A stretch of 64,000 bases of DNA from Bradyrhizobium liaoningense (GTDB taxonomy: Bacteria > Pseudomonadota > Alphaproteobacteria > Rhizobiales > Xanthobacteraceae): positions 1 to 64,000 of the forward strand of contig NZ_JAFCJT010000024.1 of assembly GCF_018130785.1 (NCBI RefSeq). Direction: 5' to 3'. Of the stretch, positions 7,875 to 16,721 are shown in pieces. The notes under the pieces are model-generated. The model worked only from the letters and a program-made list of their open reading frames with translations, did no database searches and had not been told where the DNA came from. The position numbers and the translations under genes were made by a program. Each line of letters starts with the position of its first letter. Within the stretch, counting starts at the first letter, position 1.

Positions 7875-9080
7875 ATGCGACTGCTCATCATTGGCGCCGG
7901 CTTCGCCGGCATGTACGCCGCCCTCTCCGCCGCCCGCCTGCGCGACATTCAGGGCGCCTCGCCGGAGGAGCTTGAGATCGCACTCATCGCACCGGAGCCG
8001 ACGCTGGTGGTCCGCCCCCGGCTCTATGAGCCGAAGCCGGAAACCCTGACGGCGCCGTTGCTCGATGTCCTCAAGGCGATCGACGTCGACTACATCCAGG
8101 GTAGCGCCGAGACTGTCAACACCGAAGCGCTGACGGTGCAGATCTCGACGCCCAAGGGCACGCGCAAGACCCTGTCCTACGACCGTCTCGTCGTAGCCAC
8201 CGGCAGTCGCCTCTTCCGACCCAACATTCCCGGCCTTGCCGAGCATGGCTTCAGCGTCGACTCGCTCGACGATGCGGTTGCCCTCGACAAGCATCTGCAT
8301 GGCCTCGCCGACCGGCCGGCCAGGAACGGACGCGATACGGTCGTCGTCGCCGGCGGCGGCTTCACCGGCATCGAGGCGGCAACTGAATTGCCTGCACGCC
8401 TGCGCAATATCTTCGGCAAGGAGTCCAGAACGCGCGTGATCATCGTCGAGCGCAACAGCGCGATCGCTCCGGACATGGGCGAAGGCCCCCGCCCGGTCAT
8501 CGAGCAGGCGCTGCGCAAGCTCGGCGTGGAGACCCGGCTCGGCGCCGGCGTTGCCTCGCTCGACAAGTCCGGCGTGACGCTGTCGACCGGCGAACACATC
8601 GAAACCGAGACACTGGTCTGGGCAGCCGGCATTCGCGCCGCGCCTTTGACGGCGCAGATTCCCGCCGAGCGCGACAATTTCGGCCGGCTGCTGGTGGACC
8701 GTGATCTGCGCGTGGCTGGTGTCGCCGGCGTCTTCGCCACCGGCGATGCCGCGCGAGCCGCATGCGACGACGAGGGCAATTACGCGCTGATGTCGTGCCA
8801 ACACGCCACGCGGATGGGCGCCTTTGCCGGCAACAACGCCGCCGCCGAACTGCTGGGCGTCCCGACCAGGCCGTATCACCAGAAGGCTTACGTCACCTGC
8901 CTCGACCTCGGCGAAGCCGGCGCGCTGTTCACGCGCGGCTGGGAACGCAAGGTCGAGATGGTCGGCGACGTCGCCAAGAAGACCAAGCAGGAGATCAACA
9001 CCGTCTGGATCTACCCGCCCTGCGCTGAGCGAGCCGTCGCGCTCGCGTCAGCCGATCCGGAACGTGTGACGAGCCTCTAG
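7875..9080 (+). CDS. NAD(P)H/FAD-dependent oxidoreductase, type II NADH dehydrogenase-like
   Basis: A 401-residue flavoprotein. An N-terminal FAD Rossmann motif IIGAGFAGMYAAL is followed by the dipeptide-like ATG motif VVATGSRL. The second NAD(P)-binding motif is VVVAGGGFTGIEAATEL near residue 157, and a C-terminal GVFATGDAA closes the FAD site. The layout matches NDH-2-like Pyr_redox_2 proteins, which pass electrons from NAD(P)H to quinone or another acceptor. No amphipathic C-terminal helix is obvious, so the acceptor is uncertain. The start at 7875 is preferred over 7821 because the Rossmann strand begins there and an AGGA site precedes it. It follows an AraC regulator and precedes an MBL-fold hydrolase. 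Confidence 0.88.
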   Translation: MRLLIIGAGFAGMYAALSAARLRDIQGASPEELEIALIAPEPTLVVRPRLYEPKPETLTAPLLDVLKAIDVDYIQGSAETVNTEALTVQISTPKGTRKTLSYDRLVVATGSRLFRPNIPGLAEHGFSVDSLDDAVALDKHLHGLADRPARNGRDTVVVAGGGFTGIEAATELPARLRNIFGKESRTRVIIVERNSAIAPDMGEGPRPVIEQALRKLGVETRLGAGVASLDKSGVTLSTGEHIETETLVWAAGIRAAPLTAQIPAERDNFGRLLVDRDLRVAGVAGVFATGDAARAACDDEGNYALMSCQHATRMGAFAGNNAAAELLGVPTRPYHQKAYVTCLDLGEAGALFTRGWERKVEMVGDVAKKTKQEINTVWIYPPCAERAVALASADPERVTSL

Positions 9081-9172
9081 GGGCACGCAACGATGACGGC
9101 CGCACTTCCCTGGCTGCGCGGCCTGCTCAACCAAGACCAGCCGGGAGCCCTACCTTGAAACAGGAGACAAAC

Positions 9173-10090
9173 ATGAACCTGCACAACACCTCATACCCCG
9201 TGACATCGGGAGCCGAAGAGCTCGTTCCGTCGCGCTACGCGCTGAAGGTCGGCGAGATTGACGTGCTGGTGGTCAGCGACGGGGTGCTGCCGCTGCCAAC
9301 CACGATGCTGGCGCACAACGCCGACCCAGCCGTCCGGGCGACTTGGCTGCACGACATGTTCCTGCCGCAGGACGCTTTCGACTGGGCGCTGAATGCGGTC
9401 GTGGTCCGCAGCGGCGGCAAGACCATCCTGATCGACGCCGGACTGGGGTCCGACCCGGACCTGCATTTGCCGCGCGCCGGCCAGTTGATCAAGCGACTGG
9501 AGGCCGTCGGCATCGATCTTGGGTCCGTGACCGATTTGGTGCTGACCCACCTGCACATGGACCACATTGGCGGGCTGCTCGTCGACGGCGTGAAGGAGCG
9601 GCTGCGCCCGGACCTGCGGATCCACGTGGCGGCCGCCGAGGTCAAATTCTGGGAGGCGCCCGATTTCTCCCAGACGGCCATGCCGCCGGGCTTCCCGGAC
9701 GCGCTTCGGGCAACCGCCAAGCGGTTCGTGAAGGAGTACGGCAGCCAGCTGCGGCAGTTCGATGAGCAGCACGAGGTTGCGCCGGGCGTCGTCGTCCGTC
9801 GCACCGGCGGTCACACCCCTGGACACAGCGTGGTTCGCGTGGCGTCCGGCGGCGACGCACTGACGTTCGCCGGCGACGCCGTGTTTGCTGTCGGGTTCGA
9901 CCAACCCGACTGGCACAACGGTTTCGAACACGACCCCGAGGAGGCGGCACGCGTTCGGGTCCGCCTGTTGCGAGAGCTTGCCGAGAGCGGCGAGATGCTG
10001 GTGGCGACTCACATGCCGTTCCCGTCCGTCGGCCATGTCGCGGTCGCCGGCGACGCCTTTCGCTGGGTGCCGGTCTTCTGGGATTACTGA
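9173..10090 (+). CDS. MBL-fold metallo-hydrolase
   Basis: A 305-residue metallo-beta-lactamase-fold enzyme. The dinuclear metal motif THLHMDHIGG gives H126, H128, D130 and H131. The further ligands are visible in GGHTPGHS, FAGDAVF and the late THMPFPSVGH. This ligand set is shared by lactonases (AttM/AiiA type), glyoxalase II and related hydrolases; the substrate cannot be told from sequence. No signal peptide, so probably cytoplasmic. The start at 9173 has AGGAG seven bases before it; the in-frame TTG at 9155 does not. A hairpin at 10111-10156 follows and may end the transcript. Confidence 0.9.
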   Translation: MNLHNTSYPVTSGAEELVPSRYALKVGEIDVLVVSDGVLPLPTTMLAHNADPAVRATWLHDMFLPQDAFDWALNAVVVRSGGKTILIDAGLGSDPDLHLPRAGQLIKRLEAVGIDLGSVTDLVLTHLHMDHIGGLLVDGVKERLRPDLRIHVAAAEVKFWEAPDFSQTAMPPGFPDALRATAKRFVKEYGSQLRQFDEQHEVAPGVVVRRTGGHTPGHSVVRVASGGDALTFAGDAVFAVGFDQPDWHNGFEHDPEEAARVRVRLLRELAESGEMLVATHMPFPSVGHVAVAGDAFRWVPVFWDY

Positions 10091-10110
10091 CGGCTTGCTG
10101 CGTTAAGGCC

Positions 10111-10156
10111 AAATCAGGGCGCGTGCTCTTGGCGTAATGAGTTCGCGCCCTGGTTT
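10111..10156. terminator. Long inverted repeat downstream of the MBL gene
   Basis: Arms AAATCAGGGCGCG (10111-10123) and CGCGCCCTGGTTT (10144-10156) pair at 12 of 13 positions around a 20-base loop. It lies 20 bp after the stop codon at 10090, and the next gene runs the other way, so a transcription terminator acting on both sides is likely. Confidence 0.5.
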
Positions 10157-10329
10157 CCACACTGCCGATCGAGCCGGCGACAGAGGCAACTATGCTGCCC
10201 CCCTTCGCCGCGCCGCGACCGGCCGGCACGATGTCGAGGCGGCCCAGCATTGCCCTCGTCTGCTCGGCGCAGTGCTCGATCAGCCAGCGTTCGAATGCGA
10301 CCGGCGGAAGCGCAGGCGCGCAGAGCAAC
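10157..10329 (-). other. Coding-like stretch of unknown origin
   Basis: On the minus strand the frame around LPPVAFERWLIEHCAEQTRA reads like protein for about 60 residues but has no start of its own. It runs into the terminator-like repeat. It could be a remnant of a regulator gene; I cannot name a family. Confidence 0.2.
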
Positions 10330-11631
10330 CTATTCAGCGCCGGTTCCCGCGGGAATCCTGTGCAGCCGGCCCGCGACGGCCCGCACCTTGCCCGGCGAGG
10401 CCCGCCATACCGCCAGCGCCGACAAGCCGCTCACGGCCATGGCGATGACGAAGGCGAGCGTGTAATCGCCGGTGCGATCATAGAGGAGACCCGTGAGCCA
10501 GGGTCCGGCGGCGCCGCCCGCCAGGGCTGCCAGCATGATCATGCCGAAAATGCTGCCCTGGTGCCTGCCCTGGAATATCTCGAACACCACGGCACCCATG
10601 ATCGAGGTGAGGCCGTAGCCGAGCGCGCCTTGCGTGAACACCATGACGTAGACCAGCCACAGCGACGGCTGGAACTTCAGCGCGGTCAGCGCTGCGAAGC
10701 AGATCGCAAAGCCCGCGCAGCTGATCGCCCACACCGCCTCCCGCCCGATCCGGTCGGAGACGTGGCCGAGCAGGATCTGGCCGGGAATGCCGAGCAGGCT
10801 GACCACGCCGAGCGCCCACACCGCGACGCCGGGACTGAAGCCGATGTCGAGCAGGAATTTGGTTTGATGCACCTGCACCGCGTACCAGATGTACAGGCCG
10901 GAGAAATAGCCGACCGCGATCCACCAGAATCGCGCCGTCGCCACCGCACGTTTCAAAGTCCAATCGGTATTGACCCAGTCGTGGTCGACGACGTTGGAGA
11001 CTGGCTTTGCAGCGCCCCCGGCCGGTGCGGCATCACCGTCCGGCTGAAGCCCGATATCCTCGGGACGCTTGTGCAGAAAGAGGTTGATCGGCGCCAACAC
11101 GATCAGGATCATCAGGCCCATCGCGGTGCAGGCGGTGCGCCAGCCGGTCTGCTCGATCATGTGCTGCACCCAGGGCAGCAGCGTCACCGAGCCGATGCCG
11201 ACGCCGGCGAACGCGATGCCGATCGCAAAGCCGCGCTTGCGGATGAACCAGTTCGGCAGGAACAGCGATTGGCCGGAATAGCCGAGACAGACGCTGCCGG
11301 CGCCGACCATGACGCCGAGCGTCAGGTAGAGATGCCAGGGCACGCTGGTGAGTGGGGCGAGCAGCATCCCCCCGCCCATCAGCACGACGCCGAGCTCCAT
11401 CACCGCGCGCGGGCCGGAGCGGTCCATCAGGCGGCCGATCAGCGGGCTCGCCACGGCGGAAGCGATGAATCCGAAGGAGAAGGCGCCCGCGGTGACGCCC
11501 CGCTCCCAGCCGAACTCGGAGAGGATCGGCGGAAAGAACAGAGAGAAGGCGGTGCGCGCGTTGACGCCGATGGCCATGGTGACGAAGGTCACTGCGACGA
11601 CGACCCAGCCGTAGAAGAACGGAAGACGCAT
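10330..11631 (-). CDS. MFS transporter, oxalate/formate or monocarboxylate-type
   Basis: A 433-residue inner-membrane secondary transporter with about 12 hydrophobic segments. The N-terminus FFYGWVVVAVTFVTMAIGVN is typical of the OFA/monocarboxylate branch of the major facilitator superfamily. GRLMDRSGPRAVM between helices 2 and 3 is the loop motif (D-R-x-G-x-R/K), repeated as GHVSDRIGREAVW in the second half. The branch exchanges small carboxylates; the substrate here is not determined. It stands alone, convergent with the MBL gene and 126 bp downstream of the CHASE-GGDEF-EAL gene on the same strand. Confidence 0.88.
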   Translation of the reverse strand: MRLPFFYGWVVVAVTFVTMAIGVNARTAFSLFFPPILSEFGWERGVTAGAFSFGFIASAVASPLIGRLMDRSGPRAVMELGVVLMGGGMLLAPLTSVPWHLYLTLGVMVGAGSVCLGYSGQSLFLPNWFIRKRGFAIGIAFAGVGIGSVTLLPWVQHMIEQTGWRTACTAMGLMILIVLAPINLFLHKRPEDIGLQPDGDAAPAGGAAKPVSNVVDHDWVNTDWTLKRAVATARFWWIAVGYFSGLYIWYAVQVHQTKFLLDIGFSPGVAVWALGVVSLLGIPGQILLGHVSDRIGREAVWAISCAGFAICFAALTALKFQPSLWLVYVMVFTQGALGYGLTSIMGAVVFEIFQGRHQGSIFGMIMLAALAGGAAGPWLTGLLYDRTGDYTLAFVIAMAVSGLSALAVWRASPGKVRAVAGRLHRIPAGTGAE

Positions 11632-11757
11632 GATGTGCTTATTTCATCCCTGGATGGTGCTACCGACCATCCGGGGCTGCCCTGGTCAAGCGATTTTCGC
11701 GAATGTATTTCTTGGCGGGACGCAGAAGCTGCCACATCGTCATGGCCGGGCCTGCGC

Positions 11758-14187
11758 TCAGGCCGCGTCGCGCTGCGAGGGCCGGACGGGCGCGTCGAAC
11801 GTGATCTGGTCGACCGGCTGCGGGCGTCCGAACAGATAACCTTGCGCAAAATTGACGCCGAGCACCGTCAGCCGCTCGAACTCCTCAGCTGTCTCGACGC
11901 CTTCGGCAGTGACCGACATATCGAGTCCGCGCGCGAGCGTCACGATCGAGGCGATGATCGCGGAACTGCGCGGCCGATGCGTGAGGTTGCGGATGAAAGA
12001 CTTGTCGATCTTGATCTTGTCGAACGGGAACGCGGTCAGATAGCTCAGCGAGGAATAGCCGGTGCCAAAATCGTCGAGCGCCAGCTCGATGCCGATGTGC
12101 TTCAGCCGCTCCATGAAGGCAAGGTTCTCGACGCCGCGCTCCAGCAGCACCGATTCGGTGATCTCGATCTCCAGCCGATGCGGCGCCAGGCCGGAATCTG
12201 CCAGCGCCGCGCAGATCGTCTCGAACAGCTCGGCTTCCTTGAACTGGATCGGCGACAGGTTCACCGCAACCATGAGATCGCACGGCCATGCGGCGGCGTC
12301 CGCACAGGCGCGCCGCAGCACGAATTCGCCCAGCGGCACGATCAGCCCGGTCTCCTCGGCAAGCGCGATGAACTGGTCCGGCGGGATCAGGCCGCGGCTC
12401 GGATGCCGCCAGCGCACCAGCGCCTCGAAGCCGCGACGACCACCGCTGGCGACGTCCACGAAGGGCTGATAGTGCACTTCGAGCTGGCACTGCGCGATGG
12501 CGTCGCGCAAATCGCCTTCCAGCGTATTGCGAGCCTCGAGCTCGGCCGACATTGCCTCGTCGTAGATGGTGAAGCAGTTGCGGCCGGCCGATTTCGAGCG
12601 GTAGAGCGCGAGATCGGCTTTCTTCAGCAACTGCTCCTGGTCGATGCCGTGGTCCGGAGCGATCGCGATGCCGATGCTGGTGCCGATCTCGACGCGATGG
12701 CCGGGCAGCAGGAACGGTTCGGCGACCAGCTTCGCGATCCGCGCGGCGAGCTCGGTCGCGCAGGCCCGCTGATCGTCGCAAGCCTCCTGGATGATGGCGA
12801 ACTCGTCGCCGCCGAGCCGCGCCAGCACGTCGGTGGCGCGCAGCGCAGATCTCAGCCGCAGCGCCACCTGGCGCAGCAGCGCATCGCCCGCACCGTGGCC
12901 GAGCGAGTCGTTGACGTTCTTGAAGCGGTCGAGATCGAGCATCAGGATGGAGAACGGCAGGCCCCTCACGCTCAGCTGGCTGTTCATCATGTCGAGCCGG
13001 CTGAGGAAGAAGGCGCGGTTCGGCAGCCCGGTCAGGATGTCGGTCTGGGCGAGCTCCAGCACCCGCCGGTTCGCCAGCGACAGCCGCCGCGAGTTGCGGC
13101 TTGCGAGCATGAGATAGGTTGCGAGCGACAGCGTCAGCAGCAGGCCGACGACGATGACCGCAGCCGCGCGGTCGTAGGCCGTCTCCAGCGAACCGCCGGC
13201 CGTCGGCATGGCGCGCACCTGCCAGTCGGTATCGCCGATCTTGAGGCTGCCCGACCAGTGCAGCGCGCGGGCGACGTCCCGCATCGACTGCGGCGACGTG
13301 GCGGCCGACGAATAATCCGGGAGGGTTTGTTCCAGGCTGACGATCTGTCCCGTGAAGGGCGGATAGACGTTCACACTGACCGCGGGGCTTGCTCCCGTGG
13401 TCACGCGAATGGACTGGATCAGCAGCGGCAGGTCGAAGACGCCGACAACGAAGCCCGCCAGATTGCGGCGCCGGTCCGCCACCGCCTCGCGGGAGGTCCC
13501 CTTGGCGTAGACGGGAATGGCGACGAGCACGTCGGGCTGCCGGCCGCCCTCCTTCGAGTCGTAGAGCCGCGTACGAATGGCGGCGACGCGGTCGTTGTCG
13601 CGCGCACGCTCGAGGGCCGCCCGGCGCTCCGGAACAGTCGCGTAATCCATGCCGTAAACCGACGACGTCTTCGGCTGGGTCGAGTAGAACACCGGGAAAT
13701 ATTCATCGGCTTGCGGCGCGGTCGCGAAGGCCTCGCCCTGGAGCGACTTGATGCGATAGCCGGACACGCCGTCCGTGGCCGCGGCGGCCTCGTATTCGGC
13801 GCGCTCCTTGCGGTTGACGCGCGGCAGCCAGGAGATGCGCAGCATGCCGGGATGACGTTCGAACAGCCGGGAGCTGAAGGTCTCGAATTCGCTGCGGGTA
13901 ATTTCCTCGTTGGTCGATTCGAACAGCGTCCGCAGCGCGACGAGCCTGGAGATGTACTCGCTCATGCCGTTCTGCATGACGATGGCTTCGGTTTCGGCGG
14001 CGTTCTCGAACTCGATCCTGTTGACGCGGTCTTCCCAGCGCGCCACGGCGGCCGCGCCGACGAGCGAGAACAGAAGACCGACGCCGACTGCGACGAGCGC
14101 AGGGCGATAGAGTCCGAGCAGCGGCGCCGCGCGCCACCATCCGGTCCTACGTTCCCGATCCTGATCGTTCTGAACCCGACCGCCCAT
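11758..14187 (-). CDS. CHASE-GGDEF-EAL cyclic-di-GMP enzyme
   Basis: An 809-residue membrane sensor. There is a transmembrane helix at ~25-45, a periplasmic CHASE domain (~60-290, with FFxYxxP-like spacing around EYFPVFYSTQP), and a second membrane helix at ~330-352. The GGDEF domain has an intact LGGDEF near residue 459. The EAL domain has FEALVRWRH near 585, DDFGTGYSSLSYL and EGVETAEE. Both catalytic signatures look intact, so it may make and break c-di-GMP in response to an extracytoplasmic ligand. CHASE domains bind small molecules such as cytokinin- or aromatic-type ligands in other systems. It is divergent from a lone periplasmic binding protein, a possible sensory partner. Confidence 0.93.
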   Translation of the reverse strand: MGGRVQNDQDRERRTGWWRAAPLLGLYRPALVAVGVGLLFSLVGAAAVARWEDRVNRIEFENAAETEAIVMQNGMSEYISRLVALRTLFESTNEEITRSEFETFSSRLFERHPGMLRISWLPRVNRKERAEYEAAAATDGVSGYRIKSLQGEAFATAPQADEYFPVFYSTQPKTSSVYGMDYATVPERRAALERARDNDRVAAIRTRLYDSKEGGRQPDVLVAIPVYAKGTSREAVADRRRNLAGFVVGVFDLPLLIQSIRVTTGASPAVSVNVYPPFTGQIVSLEQTLPDYSSAATSPQSMRDVARALHWSGSLKIGDTDWQVRAMPTAGGSLETAYDRAAAVIVVGLLLTLSLATYLMLASRNSRRLSLANRRVLELAQTDILTGLPNRAFFLSRLDMMNSQLSVRGLPFSILMLDLDRFKNVNDSLGHGAGDALLRQVALRLRSALRATDVLARLGGDEFAIIQEACDDQRACATELAARIAKLVAEPFLLPGHRVEIGTSIGIAIAPDHGIDQEQLLKKADLALYRSKSAGRNCFTIYDEAMSAELEARNTLEGDLRDAIAQCQLEVHYQPFVDVASGGRRGFEALVRWRHPSRGLIPPDQFIALAEETGLIVPLGEFVLRRACADAAAWPCDLMVAVNLSPIQFKEAELFETICAALADSGLAPHRLEIEITESVLLERGVENLAFMERLKHIGIELALDDFGTGYSSLSYLTAFPFDKIKIDKSFIRNLTHRPRSSAIIASIVTLARGLDMSVTAEGVETAEEFERLTVLGVNFAQGYLFGRPQPVDQITFDAPVRPSQRDAA

Positions 14188-14474
14188 CTTGATCCCGCAA
14201 GTCCCCCTCGGCGCGGCAACCCACTTCTGGTTGAGCTGCCGGAACTGCTATCGGACAAGGATCGGGGTTAAGAACCGCACAATTTCAGAACCGGGTCGTC
14301 GCAGATTGCGCGGCTTAGTTAACGATTGGCCTGCACGCAGGGCCCATTGTGCGAGCAATTTGCCGCTTTTCCCCGGAGTCTTACGGAACACCGTTACATC
14401 ATGGGTTAGCGAGCTGTTCAGGACGACGGGACTATCGTTTCCGGCAGGTATTCCCTCATCCGGCATGCATCCTC

Positions 14475-15641
14475 ATGACACGATCGCGATCAGCGGCCTG
14501 CGTCGCATTGGCCGTCGCGCTACTCGCCGCCGCCAATCCTGCAGCGAAAGGCGACGAGGTCGGCGTCAGCGACGATGCGATCCTGTTCGGACAGGCCGCC
14601 GCGCTCGAAGGCCCCTCCTCCGCGCTCGGACAGCGGATGCGGCAAGGCATCGTCGCGGCATTCACCGAGATCAACGAAAAGGGCGGCGTCCACGGCCGCA
14701 GGCTCCAGCTCGTCAGCCGCGACGACGGCTACGATCCCGACCGCTCGGTGGCGCAGACGCTGCGGCTGATCGAGGACGACAAGGTGTTCGCGCTGATCGG
14801 CGCGGTGGGCACGCCGACCGCGATGGCGACGATCCCGATCACCAGTACCAGGAACATTCCCTTCATCGGTCCGTTCAGCGGCGCCGAATTCCTGCGCGAC
14901 CTCGAGCTTGCGAATGTCGTCAATATCCGCGCGAGCTATGGCGCTGAGGCCGAGGCCTGGGTCAAGCACCTCACCGAGGATCGCCACTTCACCCGCATCG
15001 GCATCTTCTACCAGGACGATTCCTTCGGCCGCGACGGTCTCGCCGGCGTGAAGAGCGCACTCGCCAGGCGCGGCCTCGAGCTCGCCGCCGAAGGCACCTT
15101 CGAGCGCAATACCCGCGCCGTCGGCGCGGCCTGGCGCATGATCAAGCGCGCCGAGCCCGAAGCCATCGTCATGGTCGGGACCTACGGCCCCTGCGCGGAA
15201 TTCATCAAGCTCGCGCATCGCAGCGGCTCCCATCCGACCTTCGTCAACATCTCCTTCGTCGGCGCCAACGCGCTCGCCAGGGAGCTCGGGCCCGACGGCG
15301 AAGGCGTCATCGTCTCGCAGGTCGTGCCGTTTCCCTGGGATCGCTCGCAAAAGCTCGTCGCCGACTACCAGGCGGCGCAGACGGCGTTCGACCCGACGCT
15401 GACACCGGATTTCGTGTCGCTCGAAGGCTATCTCTCCGGCCGCCTCGCAGCCGCGGCGCTGGAAAAGGCCGGGCCGCGGCCAACCCGCGCAAGTCTCCTG
15501 CGCGCCATCAACGACGTCGGCCGCTTCGACATCAGCGGTAGCATCGTCACCGTCGGCGCGCGCATGACCGACGCGCCGCCGAAGGTGTTTTTGACCGTGA
15601 TCCAGAAGGACGGGACGTTCAGGGCGGTGGATCGGCTGTAG
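14475..15641 (+). CDS. ABC transporter substrate-binding protein, branched-chain amino acid type
   Basis: A 388-residue periplasmic protein of the Peripla_BP_6 (LivJ-like) family. A signal peptide occupies residues 1-25 (basic start, then ACVALAVALLAAANPAAKG). The mature part has the family layout: GQAAALEGPSSALG, RQGIVAAFTEINEKGGVHGR near 55, and the mid-protein IGIFYQDDSFGRDGLAGV. The frame is open to 14349, but only the ATG at 14475 opens a signal peptide. No permease or ATPase gene is nearby, so it is an orphan. It could feed a distant transporter or serve the divergent CHASE sensor. Confidence 0.88.
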   Translation: MTRSRSAACVALAVALLAAANPAAKGDEVGVSDDAILFGQAAALEGPSSALGQRMRQGIVAAFTEINEKGGVHGRRLQLVSRDDGYDPDRSVAQTLRLIEDDKVFALIGAVGTPTAMATIPITSTRNIPFIGPFSGAEFLRDLELANVVNIRASYGAEAEAWVKHLTEDRHFTRIGIFYQDDSFGRDGLAGVKSALARRGLELAAEGTFERNTRAVGAAWRMIKRAEPEAIVMVGTYGPCAEFIKLAHRSGSHPTFVNISFVGANALARELGPDGEGVIVSQVVPFPWDRSQKLVADYQAAQTAFDPTLTPDFVSLEGYLSGRLAAAALEKAGPRPTRASLLRAINDVGRFDISGSIVTVGARMTDAPPKVFLTVIQKDGTFRAVDRL

Positions 15642-15656
15642 CTGCAGCAGGAGGTC

Positions 15657-15674
15657 GTCATGCCCGGCCATGAC
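15657..15674. repeat. Short palindrome between convergent genes
   Basis: GTCATG and CATGAC arms close around CCCGGC. The wording 'gtcatgcccggc' matches a dispersed Bradyrhizobium intergenic palindrome also seen near 40400. It lies 16 bp after a stop codon and before the end of a convergent gene. Confidence 0.45.
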
Positions 15675-15730
15675 GATGCGGAAGCTTTGGTGCGCACAGC
15701 GACTGCATAACTTGCGTTAGCACTGCAGCT

Positions 15731-16708
15731 TCAAGGCCGCCGCGTCCAGCGCTCGGCGTTCACTGCGCCTTGTGGGACCTCGCCTTTGACGATCGCCTCG
15801 ACCTGCCGCACCGTTTCCAGCGACTGGTATTCGATCGCCTGTGGCGTCAGACCGCCGACATGCGGCGTGGCGATGACATTTGGAAGCTTTGCGAGCGCCG
15901 GGCTCGGCATCTGATCGGGCGCCCGGCCGACGTCCATCGCGGCGCCTGCGATGCGGTTCTCGCGCAACGCGCGTGCCAGCGCGGCCTCATCGACGAGATT
16001 GCCGCGCGAAAGATTGATGAAGACGGCATGCTTCTGCATGCGCGCAAGCGCCGCCTCGCCGATCAGGTTCTCGGTCTGCTCGTTGGCGATCGCGAGGCAG
16101 ACGACGTAGTCGGACGCACCAAGAAGCTCGTCGAGACTGACCTGTCGAATCGCGCTGTCGCTGACATCAGCGAAGGGATCGGAGACCAGCACCTCCATGC
16201 GCATCACCTTGGCGATCTCGGCGAGGTAGCGCCCGATGCTGCCATAGCCGATGATGCCGATCCGGCTGCCGGCGAGCTGGCGGCCCATCCGCGCTTCCAC
16301 CTTGCGGCCGGCCTGGTACTCCGCCGTCGCCCGCGACACGCCGCGGGAGAGATCGACCATGAAACCGAGCGCGAGCTCGGCCACCGCCTGCACGAAGCCG
16401 GGACCTGCGCGGGTCACGAGCACGCCGGCTTGCGAGGCCGCATCAACATTGACGTTGCGGATGTCGACGGCACAGCGGACGAAGGCGCGCAGGCGCGGCA
16501 GTTGCGCGAAGATTTCGCCGCGCCCCTCGGTCATGCGGTCGGCGACGATGATGTCGGCATCATCAGCGGCGCGCACGAGGCTGGCCGCATCCAGCGCGTC
16601 GTCGCTTTCGTGCAGGATCACCTCGGCGGCCGCGCGCAGGCCGTTCAGGCTGCGGTCGCCGTAATAGTTGCGACGCATCTCCGGCGTATGGGCGAGCAGC
16701 ACTTTCAC
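15731..16708 (-). CDS. D-2-hydroxyacid dehydrogenase-like oxidoreductase
   Basis: A 325-residue NAD(P)-dependent enzyme of the D-isomer 2-hydroxyacid dehydrogenase family. The nucleotide-binding motif is SRIGIIGYGSIGRYLAEIAK, the catalytic Arg lies in INLSRGNLVDE, and the His in NVIATPHVGGLT. The usual 'DVFxxEP' with catalytic Glu is replaced by DVGRAPDQMP, so the Glu is missing or moved. It probably reduces a 2-oxo acid or oxidises a hydroxyacid. It starts 13 bp after the TRAP permease gene and so closes a dctP-dctQM-dehydrogenase operon, suggesting it acts on the imported acid. Confidence 0.85.
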   Translation of the reverse strand: MKVLLAHTPEMRRNYYGDRSLNGLRAAAEVILHESDDALDAASLVRAADDADIIVADRMTEGRGEIFAQLPRLRAFVRCAVDIRNVNVDAASQAGVLVTRAGPGFVQAVAELALGFMVDLSRGVSRATAEYQAGRKVEARMGRQLAGSRIGIIGYGSIGRYLAEIAKVMRMEVLVSDPFADVSDSAIRQVSLDELLGASDYVVCLAIANEQTENLIGEAALARMQKHAVFINLSRGNLVDEAALARALRENRIAGAAMDVGRAPDQMPSPALAKLPNVIATPHVGGLTPQAIEYQSLETVRQVEAIVKGEVPQGAVNAERWTRRP

Positions 16709-16721
16709 GACGGGACTCCCT

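Noticed and set aside
10192..14271. 1359-codon open frame on the plus strand
   Set aside because: It lies opposite the MFS and CHASE-GGDEF-EAL genes, and its translation is Arg/Glu/His/Asp-rich without any fold-like pattern. It is a by-product of the high-GC codon bias of the genes on the other strand.
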